A stretch of DNA of 64,000 nt from Bacteroidota bacterium (GTDB lineage: Bacteria > Bacteroidota > Bacteroidia > B-17B0 > Aurantibacillaceae): the NCBI GenBank assembly GCA_016194985.1, contig JACQAK010000013.1, positions 1-64,000 on the forward strand, in the 5' to 3' direction. This document shows positions 26,426-38,400 of this stretch, piece after piece; within the stretch, counting starts at the first letter, position 1, and each line of letters opens with the position of its first letter. Position numbers and translations under genes: made by a program. The notes beneath the pieces are model-generated. The model saw only the letters and a list, made by a program, of their open reading frames with translations, did not search any database and was not told where the DNA came from.

Positions 26426-29400
26426 ATGAAAGTTTTAAGATTTATTTTATTAGGTATATTGACTTTGTGTGCAGGATTAGACGCATTCTCTGCAATAGAT
26501 CACCCGATTACTGCCAGAATACAATCCAGTGGTACTTCTTTAGTTACTATCGGCCAGCCGTTGGCCGAGAAAACTGTAACGCTGCTATCGGCCTCATTGC
26601 CTTATGTTGATTTAGATATAAAAAACTCTATTGTATTTGGAGTTGATCTTCTTTCCCAAAAATTTGTACCGGGTAATCATACCTATAAAATTGTTTTAGA
26701 CGTAAAACAATGGGATAAAAACAATGTTATGACTCAAACGCCATATACATTAATGATCAATTATGTGCCATTTGACACAGCGGCTTATAAAGTTAGAAAT
26801 ATAATCTCCTTCAAAAATGCTTACAAATTTACCTTCAAGATTACATCTATTATTCAGGACGGTATTGCAATAAATACCCTTCCTGAACATTTATATATTG
26901 ATGGAGATACTTATGCATTTAGAAATTATGATTTTTCATCACAGGTAAATACTCCTCCTGTGGTTCAGCCAATCTCTCCAATTAACTCCCCTTCACAGGT
27001 ATTAGACCTTGATTGCGACACCCATCCTGACGAAATTAAAATTGACTGGGCTCCGGTTCCAGGGGCTGAAGAGTATCAATTAGAATGGACTTTTATTAAC
27101 AACTATTACGCTCCAACTCCCGGCACAACTGTGCTTACATATAATACAAATCTTGCCCAACTACCATACGATTTTAAAGGGAACAGCACAAGGATAACAA
27201 CTACGAATCATTCGTATAATATTACATTAGCATTTGATCATGGCTATATTGCCTATAGGGTAAGAGCCGTAGGTAAAGATCTCACAACAGGTCGTTCTGT
27301 GTTTGGAGCCTGGAGTATTCCAAATTCGCAGGGAAAATTAAATACTGTTTCTACATATTATTATGTTTCCAATCCTCACGAAACAAAAAAGAACTGGCAA
27401 TACAACGCCACTTTTGCTGAGGAAGGTAAGAAAAAAGAAGTTGTAAGCTACTTTGATGGCAGTTTACGTAACAGACAAACAGTTACTAAATCAAATAGCG
27501 ATATTACTACAATCGTTGGCGAAAATATCTATGATAACCAAGGGCGCCCGGCTATATCTGTAATGCCTGTTCCTGTTTATAATAATAGTTGTACAAATAA
27601 CTATACCGATAATACATCCATAAAATATTACGAAAATTTTAACACAGATGACACATTAAAAGCCTATTCAAGCAATGACTTTGATTCAGATAATTCAACG
27701 CTTGACTCCTGCAGTTCAATTGTCAGTCCAATGTCTACAAATAGTGGGGCTTCAAGATACTACTCCGCTAATAATCCCGATAAAATTAATCAGCAAGCCT
27801 TTGTTCCGGATGCAAAAAAATATCCATTTACTCAGGTAGAATATACACCCGACAATACAGGAAGAATTAGAAAGCAAGGTGGCGTTGGCCCTCAATATCA
27901 ATTAGGTTCAAATCATGAAACGGAATACTTTTACGGACAACCCAATCAAATACAAATAGATCGACTATTTGGTTCGGAAGTAGGTGACGCTTCACACTAC
28001 AAAAAAAACATGGTGGTAGATGCGAATGGGCAAGTAAGCGTTACTTATTTGGATCAGGAAGGAAGAACCATTGCCACAGCATTAGCCGGAGATGTTCCTA
28101 AAAATGATAACAATGTTGGGAATCGTCTTGACCCAATTTCCTCCTCATTGACATCTTCTGTAAATTTAACTGTGGACCTTTTTAATAAAGATTACGCAAA
28201 TCATAGCATTTTAAATACACCAAACATCCCTTATGATGCAATTGTATTTAACTCTCAGCTATTAGTGGGGTATGACAGCCCGTTTAATTTTAATTATAAC
28301 ATGTCTGTAGATACACTTGGCGATATATGTGCCAAAATGTGTTTCAATTGCATCTATAATCTTAAAATAGAAGTAAAAAATGATTGCGGAGAAGATGAAA
28401 TAAATAAACAATTAGGACACCCTATTGATTCTCTTATAGGAAAATTCCAAAGGGATCCCGTATCAGGTCTTGTAAACTTTATTAGTGATTGTAATAGTGT
28501 GATTCCATACTCTGGATCTGTTTTAAATCACAGCGAGCTATTTACATTAAATCTGCCTAAAGGGAATTACACCATTACAAAAACCTTATCCATCAATAAA
28601 GCAGCAAGAGACACATTTATTAACAGATACTTAAGTAAAACTTACAACAGTTGTTTTAAATCTCTTGATGATTTCGTAGCAGATGCTTTATCGAAAGTAG
28701 ATACTTCTGATTGCTATATTGATTGCGGCAAAATGTTAGCATCTTTGGGATCCAGAGATGATTTTGTTTCTTCAGGAAAAGGAACTGATTTACAATATGA
28801 CATTTTATACGAACAAATAAAAGAATCTTGTTCCGAAAAAACGTATTGCCAAACCGCATACGAGCAACTATTGGCAGATGTTAGTCCTAGTGGACAGTAT
28901 GGGCAAATAGTTGACCCCACAACTGGCTTAATTGATGCCCACGACCACTGGCTAAGCGTGTATTGTACAACTACTGATAATAAATTACCAAAAAATTTCA
29001 CCCCTACTCAATTTCCAACCATTGGATATAACCCTCCTGCCAATCCATATTGTTCGAATGTTACCAACTGGAAAAACCCTCATGCTGAAATAGGTGGAAA
29101 TACTTACAATTACTACTTTGAACAGGATGGTTCAAAATCATATGTTGATGTTATAAGAACAGGCCCTCCGGGTGGGTATACTTATTCACCGGAAGTAGAT
29201 GACGTTACAAAGGTAATTTACGACGTTACTACAGCTACATTTAAAACTACTCCTGATAATTTAAAATATTTGGCAGATTTTGTAGCCAAATGGACAGGCA
29301 CATGGGCAAAATCGTTGGTTACTTACCATCCTGAATTTTGCTACTATAAAGCATGTATTACTTTTTCAAAAAATGATAATAGCGGCAAAACAATATCCAG

Positions 29401-32400
29401 TGAGGATTTTGACAGAAGATTTATTCAGACTAACACATTTAAGCAAGCTGTTGACAGTGGTTTAATTGCTACCAACTATTTATCAACTTCAGCATCTACC
29501 AATAGTAAAATTACATCATGGTTTAGCAGTACTAATGTCAACAATATGTTTGACCCATTTGTAACCTCTTCAAGTAACTACTCTATTCCGGGTTATGGCG
29601 TAAACTTTGGGACCTTATTATCTAACAAATTTGCAAATTATATCACTATTGGCGGAACAAACTACAGTATGGCTGAATTTGCTGCAATAACTGCAAGGTG
29701 TGGGAATCTTGTTGGAGCAAACCCTAATCCTTCATGCTCAAAATTTGGTACAGATTTTATTCCGGGTAATGCTGTTGTAAACGATAGTATCAGAAATAAA
29801 GAATGGAGCCTTTTAAGAAATTTATATATTTCAGCTAAGCAAACTATTCAAAAACAATGGATGGATGAATACACTAAAAGAGTTTGTGCAGGTTGTAATA
29901 GCTGTATCGGTGTAAGCGATTTCAATCCTTTTGCTGCAGGTATTGCTTATCCTCCTTTTAATAATGCCCCGTTTAGTAACGGCCAACAGCCATGTAACTG
30001 GATGAATGCCGGATACTACGTTGGACGCACAAAGCGCTTTGTGAACCCTACAGATAATCAAAATCTGGATGCTAATACTATAGCATATCAAATGTATCTT
30101 CAAACAGGGCAATGTCCTAATGCTTTCAACTTCGAAAAATTACTTTCAGGATTAGCTTTTTATTCAAAATTAACAGCTTCCTCAGAAGCGCTAATTAACT
30201 ATGCTGAATACACCTCCTTGTTTTTATCTAATTCTAATTTTTCACCTACAAATTTCCCTGCTAATTCAGGTTATACATGGATGGCAGATCCGGCAACTGT
30301 ATCTACCAATCAATTAGAAATAAAAATAACAGACCCGGTAAATAATAATCCAGCTTGTACAGTCAAATTAACTCCTGCGGTTGCGGGAACCCCTATCAAC
30401 TGGAATACCATTAAAAGCTTTGAAAGTTTAACTGCAACAGGATCAGGCTCATCACAAACGTTTAACATATATGCCGTTATTCCAAATCCTGTGGGTTCCG
30501 CAACGCCAAATTCATACGTACTTTTAAAAGGTGCAATCAGCTGTATTAATCTATCTGATTGTAACTTTAAAGACGAGTGTAAACCTAATCAATACGCATT
30601 AGATATTAGTACGATGTTGTCTGCCATTGCCAGCCAAAACCAAATAACAGCAACTAACTTAAATCTTAATGTTAACACACCATACCCATATGCCTCTCAT
30701 ATTACTCCTGTAATCAAAGCAAAACTTGGAGTGTCATCTAATAACCTGAGATACAATTACAATAGCGGTGCTGGTCAGATTGAGATTTATGAGAATTCTA
30801 ATCCTTCAAAGAAATTACTATTCAAAATACAATCCTCTTCCCCTGCTTTAACACCAGCTTTGTTTGCTTCCATCGCCTATTTTCAAAACGTAAAAAGCAA
30901 GTACCAGAATTTTTTCACGCTTGAAGCGGTAAACATCAATAATATTGTGCTTAGCACAATAGAATTATCTTCCTCTATTTCTACATCTGGTAATACAGTT
31001 GCCGTAGCGATGGGAGATTGCGATAAACCAACCTCTGTTTTATGTAAAGAAAAAGAACATATACTAAGAAGTCAACTTGAAGATCTTCTAAATGACGTAC
31101 TGGTTAAAAAACCGTTTGATCAAAATTCAATGAACTTGATCAATAGTAGTTTTTACATAAACCCGTTAAACGATTTTATAAAAGATTCTTCCAGCCATTA
31201 TAGCTGTGCAAAAGACAGTTTAATTATGGGAACATCTAATTGTCCTGTCGTTTTAAAACCGGAACATAATATCACAACACCTCCCTATTTATTAAGCGAT
31301 CTTGTTGGCGTAAGTAATTTAACCGGGATTGGTAATTTAGATGCTACTGGTAGTTATCACGATTTTTATTTTATTGGAAAATTCCTTACAAATAATACAA
31401 CAATTTATGATACCGTTAAAGGAACATCCTGTATTCCTTTAAAAAACTGTATCCAGTGTTTAAACGGCAATGATACATTACCTGTAAACTCACTTGAGAG
31501 CGCTAATCAAACAGATATAAGAAACGGTAAATTAATAACAGACCCCACACTGGCCCTGTATAAAGGATATGTAGCAAACGTTGATTCTTTAAACATTAAA
31601 AACGGATGGACAACTTTAGATTCTAATTATGTAACAGCTTCTAGTTATAAGGAATTTGCTTTAAGCGGGTACCAACATCCCTTAAATTCATATAATACAT
31701 TTATCAGTTATTTTGATCCTCAGATTGATAACCGAAACTTAGTAGCGCGCTTAGATTCATTTACAATAAATTACGGATATGCTACTAATTGTGATATAGA
31801 ATACAAAAGATATGTCACAGCAACGAACAACTATAATGATAAAGCAATTTCTGCCGGAATAACGACTACATTAACTGCACTAGATGATTCAACATTTTAT
31901 GCAAACCTTTTATGCGATAAATCAAGAGTTTATTTACGCTATTTAAGCGCGTTCCCAAAAGGTACAACAGCCGCACTTGATTTAAAAACATATTTATTGA
32001 ATATAGGCCAATTACCTATAACAACAGACCCTTGTGCCATTTTATACCAAGCATACGCCTCCGCATATAGTAACTTTGTAAAAGCTCAATCTATAAATCC
32101 AACCTGCAAAGACTATCAAAAATCTACACCATTATACAGTTATAATGATTTCATTAAATTTAATTTATGTTGCCAGCCTAATACCATTGCTATTGATGCT
32201 TATATTTTAGCTCTTAAAACAGCAACGGCGTGCCCTGGCCCTTTCCCTTCATTTAAAGACTGTAATGCAACCCCAGACCAGCAACCAACCTGTGAAAAAT
32301 CATGGTTAATGTATCAGGACTATATTAAAGCATATAACAACTCTGCATATGCAATTGCCCATAACTCCTTTTTAGATGCAACACTGTATACTAACATCTA

Positions 32401-35400
32401 TAGCTTTTCGAATGCAGGTTTATGTAAATGCATTGACAATTATTTAGGTTATTTGAAAGGTTATATCGGAGCATCGGCAGAATCTAATATGTCAGCGCCA
32501 GTAAACATCGATCACTATGGCCCATGTTTACAAAATTTACCTGAACCAACAGACCCATGCAAAACATCTTACGATAAATATTTAGTAGCCATTGCAAGCT
32601 ATAATGATTTTGTAAAAACATTTAATCAACAAAATCCAAAAATTCAGTTATGCTTTATTGAAAACATATATAAAATAGAACAATTTACAGCAAATGGTTA
32701 TTGCTATTGTGTAGATGAGTTTGTTGCATTTATTAATGCTATTATTAATGGAAGTATTGTAATTACTGAACAAAATTCCAAAGAAATTTGCGCAAAATTA
32801 TATATTGGCAGAACGTGTGACAGAGAAAAACCTTGCTCACAACCTGCTCCGGTTAATAATTATGAGAATCCTCCGTATGTAGATAAAGAAAATCCATGCG
32901 TAAGACAATTGAAAAACTTCGCATTGGCAAATGCCCAAAATGATTACGATCATTATAGAGATAGCTTAATTACCGACATTTCCTCCCGGTACCACAAAAA
33001 ATGTTTAAGTGCATTCGAAAACTATACCACTAATTATAATGATAAAGAATACCATTTTACACTTTATTATTATGATCAGTCTGGAAATTTGGTACGTACA
33101 GTTCCACCGGAAGGAATCGCGCTCAAAAACATCACCTCTCCAACAAGTCCCGAAGAAATTGAGGTTAAAAAAGACAGAGCCAATAATACTCATGTTGTTT
33201 ATACTCAACATGGCTTACTCACAACATACGAGTACAATAGTTTAAATCAGTTAGTGAAGCAAAATTTACCTGATCACGATCAGATGAATATTTGGGATTA
33301 TACGCTTCCTAATGGATTAGATAGTAGATTAAAAATCACGGCTACACAATTTGTTAACACAACTAAAGGTTACTTAACAGGTTATATTGATAATTCTCCT
33401 GTATCAGGAAAGCAAAGAGGTTATTTATATACCAGTAATGACGGTGGTAACACATGGCAAAGGTTAAATGATCTGACGGCAGTTGACCTGAAAAAAATTG
33501 CTATGGTAAATGGATCAACAATTGGATACGCAGTGGGTAAAGATGGCATCGTTCTTAAAACACAAGACAATGGCTCTACCTGGGATATGCTTGATATATA
33601 CGGAACCGTGCAGTTAAAAGCCGAATTCACAGATCTGATTTTTACCTCCGCCACAGATGGATTTATTATTGGACATCAAGGAAACGTAATTAAAACAACA
33701 AATGGAGGAACTAATTTCTCTGTATCCAATACAGGCATTAATACTAATGATACCTTGACCGGTATTACATTTAATAATGCTTCCGGCGGAGCTACATTAA
33801 AATATTTTATCTCTGCTCGCAATAAAACCGGATTAATATATGGTTCAACAAATGGTAATAGCTGGACTCCAATAACTTCTGTTCGCCAATTGAATTTCAA
33901 AAAGGTGCAGATGTTAAATGCCAATATTGGTTTTGCAATCGCGGATGAAGGAACACTTGTAAAAATAACCGGGGGTACAGCAATTACCCCTGTTGCTTGC
34001 GGAAATTATTATACAATCAGGGATTTCTACTTTAAAAAAGCAAGCCCTGTTTCAGCTTCGGTAGAAGGTATCGCAATTATTGATAGTGCCAATATTGCCG
34101 GAAAAGGAAAAATATATAAAACGTTTGATGGCGGGCAAACCTGGACTCTAATGAGCGCCAACGGAAACTACTACAATGCTCTGTATTTTTATAGCAATGA
34201 CAAAGGTATTGCTGTTGGTGATAAAGGCTTAATGAAACGTGTTGTATTAACTACTGCTCCTTTTGGATTATTATCAGTTAATACGCCAAATAAATACACT
34301 AATTTAAAATCTGTATGGGCTGAATTAAAAGCGCCTGCCTCATCCGGCATTAATGATCTGTATATTGAAGCAGTAGGTAAGTTTGGAACTACCCATAAAT
34401 TCTATCATGGAAAAATGAATTTAACTCCGGCTATTCCAACAGTAACCTGGGATTCTACTGCCGCTCCTGCATCTGTAAATTCTGACATCGTAAGAATTTA
34501 TGCGGATCTGTTTGGACCTGCTGCTAATATAGGCATTGCCGGCATGTTTAGTTCACAGAATGGTGTTATGCACTCTTTTAGAAAACCTCAGGGATCCGTA
34601 ACCTATGTGGTTCAACCAACGGTGTATTCGCCTGCATCAACAACCGCTAATATCAAAGATATTACCGGTGATAATTCAACAGATGCCTTCGCTTATGATG
34701 CTACTACTAATAAAATATATCATGCTACATTAAATGCAGCATCTAATGCAATATTTACATTAATAAATACCGCCATAACCAATAATACCAATCCTATCAA
34801 TGCTATTCAATTCCAAAATGGAAACATTGCCTGTGTAGGCGATAATGGAGAGTTTGACTTTGCCAATTTAAATGGCACCTATACAGCTTACGTTAGCCAA
34901 AATAATATTTCTATCAATTCAGGTATGTTACCATTAAACGATATACAGGCTGATGGAACTGCCGGCGGAAAAGTATATGCCATTGGTACAGATGGAACGA
35001 TTGTAAGATCTGTAAATGCTGCTAGTACACAATGGCAACACTATAAATCAGGAAATGCCAATGTGTTAAATTCCATTAAATTTATATCATCAGTCAAAAA
35101 TGTGATTGCTGGTAATAAAGGTGGAATTTATCTGTATGATCTTACATTAAATACTTCTGTTGTCAACACACCTCCTGTTACAAATGATCTATACGATATA
35201 GGCATTAGCAGCACAAATGCTATTTCTATTGTTGGTCAAAACGGAACTGTGTTATATTCTTCCAATGTTACCAATCTTATTGCAAACCCTATTGTAACAT
35301 TAACTCCTATAACTAACAAAACATTAAAGGGAGTAGCCTTTGTAGGTACAAGCAATTCTTTTATTTCGGTTGGTGATAACGCATACTTACAGCTAAATCT

Positions 35401-38400
35401 TGCTAATACAGTAAGCTCTAAAATAAACATGGCATTTACTCCTAAATTAAACGATGTACATTTCACAACTGCTCAAAGTGGCTTTGTTGTTGGCGAAAAT
35501 TATACCGTGAGATATACGACTGATGGAGGAAATACATGGGGCGTTTCTTTACCAAATTCTCTTGCCGGTGCAATTCCTTCGTTAAACCGGGTATGGACAA
35601 ATAAATCGGGGATTGCCATTATTATTGGGAATGCCGGTAAATGTCTGCCTGTAAACTTTGGGTTAGTTGGAAATAACATCAACTTACTAACAGGAACTTC
35701 GGTTCAATTAAATGGAATTGCTTTTAATCCAAATCAACCAAACAATGGGGTTATTGTTGGGGCATCTAAAACAGCGTTTAAAATTAATTTCAATGCTTCA
35801 ACAAATATTTATAGTACAGCGGCTTTACCATTAATTACCACAGGAAACTTTGATTTTAATGCAGTGCATATGTTTGGCGGAAGCTCAAACGATTTTATAG
35901 CAGTAGGAACAAAATCAAAAGTAGGATATTTTGATGGAACAAGCTGGTCAAACAAATCTCCAAACCTTCCAAACACTTATAGTTTTAATGATGTGTATTT
36001 CCATGATTACACAGAAGGTTATATCGCGGGTGATAATGGTTTTATATATAAATATGACTATACAACTTTCATTAACAATCCTTCTATTACAGCCCCTGTG
36101 GCATGGATTGGGAAACCCGTTAAGGATCAATGGCTAACAACCAATGCCGATTCGGCAGCCCTAAAAATCACCACTATTAATTTTCCAAAACGCTATTATG
36201 GTTTTGTGGGTGGCTACTTTAATGATGGACGTGTATTAGCTGATTATGCGCGGGTACTTCACGATGAATCTGAAAAATACAGCACCCGTTTCTGGTACGA
36301 CCGCTTAGGACGAATGATCATGAGCCAAAACACCAAGCAGTATAATGCTAAAGTAAAACGTTATAGCTATACAGTTTATGATGCGCTTGGCCGTATTATT
36401 GAAGTGGGTGAATTAAGTGATCCAAACAAACAATTTACATCTATTTTTGGAACATATATCAATGCATTCTACAACCTCAATGCTATTGATGATATTAAAC
36501 TGAATACATTTATTAATGGTAATCCACGAAAAGAAGTGACCCATACTTATTATGATAATACTGTAACAGGTTTGGCTGCTCAATTCCCTACCGGATTTAC
36601 ACAGGACAACTTAAGAAAACGTGTGGCCACCATCACTTATGAGGATGTATTTGACAATAATGCATTAACCTACAAACATGCAACACATTATAGCTATGAT
36701 ATTCATGGAAATGTAAAAACAATTTTACAGGACAACCCTTCTTTAAACTTATCGGTAAACACCTTGCAAAGATTTAAACGTATCAATTACTATTACGATT
36801 TGATTAGCGGCAAAGTAAACTTAGTAGAATATGCTCCTCGCCAGTTAGATCGTTTTTATCATAAATACAGTTATGATGCTGATAACAGAATTATCAATGT
36901 ACAAACTAGCAGAGATAGTGTCATCTGGGATAATGATGCAACTTATACCTATTACAAACATGGGCCATTGGCACGTGTTGAATTGGGCGCCAATAAAGTA
37001 CAGGGGATAGACTATGTTTATACTTTACAAGGTTGGATCAAAGGCGTTAATAGTAACGTGTTAGATGCTACTAAAGATCCTGGTAAAGATGGAGAGGCAA
37101 CCGCCAGCAATCCTTATAAGTATTATGCACGTGATGCCTTTGGCTATACATTAGGTTATTTTAACGGAGATTATGAGCCTATCGATAACATTAAATGGAG
37201 TCCATTAACTAATCGTTTTGAAGCAGTTACCGCAAGTAGTAAAATGATAAGCGATCGTAACGACTTGTATAATGGAAATATCAGCCATATGGTTACAACC
37301 ATTACAGAACCAAAAGTTTACACACCAACAAGTTATGTGCCTGTTACCAAACCTTTAGGTAATGCTTATAAATATGATCAATTAAACAGATTAACAGAAG
37401 CAAGAACATATGATAATTTAAGTACAGCCACAAATCAATGGGATTTAACAGCACCAACGGTTCCGGATAGATACTTAAATAAATTCACGTATGATGCCAA
37501 TGGAAATATTATGACGCAATTACGAAAAGATTCTGCGGCTACCACCATTGATAACCTCACTTATAACTATGCAACTCTAGGTGGCATGAAAATACAGAAC
37601 CGCTTATACAACGTAAGGGAAACAGTCAACAAAACAACCTATACAGACGATATAGATGATCAGGGAAATTTCAATAATGGAACTGATAAGAAACTGGCTA
37701 ATAAATACAATAACTATCTGTATGACGAAATCGGGAATTTAAGAAGAGATTCGGTGGAACAAATAGATACCATTAAATGGACTGTATATGGTAAGATCAA
37801 AGAAATAAAACGTAAACCGGGTAGTTTGAAATCAAATTTAAAATTTGATTACGATGCCATGGGTAATCGTATAGCCAAACATGTATACACAAGTGCCAAT
37901 GTTTGGAAATCGAGTACTTATTATAACAGGGATGCTCAGGGTAATATTATGGCTTCTTATACTCAGCGTTTTATAGGTACACAAATGAGCTATAAATTAA
38001 CTGAACGCGATTTATATGGTAGCAGCATGGTAGGTACAGATAATACAGTTGTTGAATTATATGGTATGAGTAATACCTTGTATAATGATACCAGCAGCAA
38101 CTGGCTGGGCCGAAAAACATACCATGGAACAAACCACTTAGGGAATGTACTGACTCAAATTACCGACCGAAAAATACCGGTTGACAATAACGGAGACGGG
38201 CAAATTGACTACTTTTTAGCCGACATACAAAGTAGTACAGATTACCATCCATTCGGGACTGAAATGTCTGGCCGTAGACTCCTCTCTGTTAAAGCTAAAT
38301 ACGGCATGAATGGCAAAGAGAAAGACGACGAGATTTCTGGTAATGGAAACAGCTATGATTTTGGTGCAAGGCAAAACGATTCGAGGTTAGGAAGATGGTG

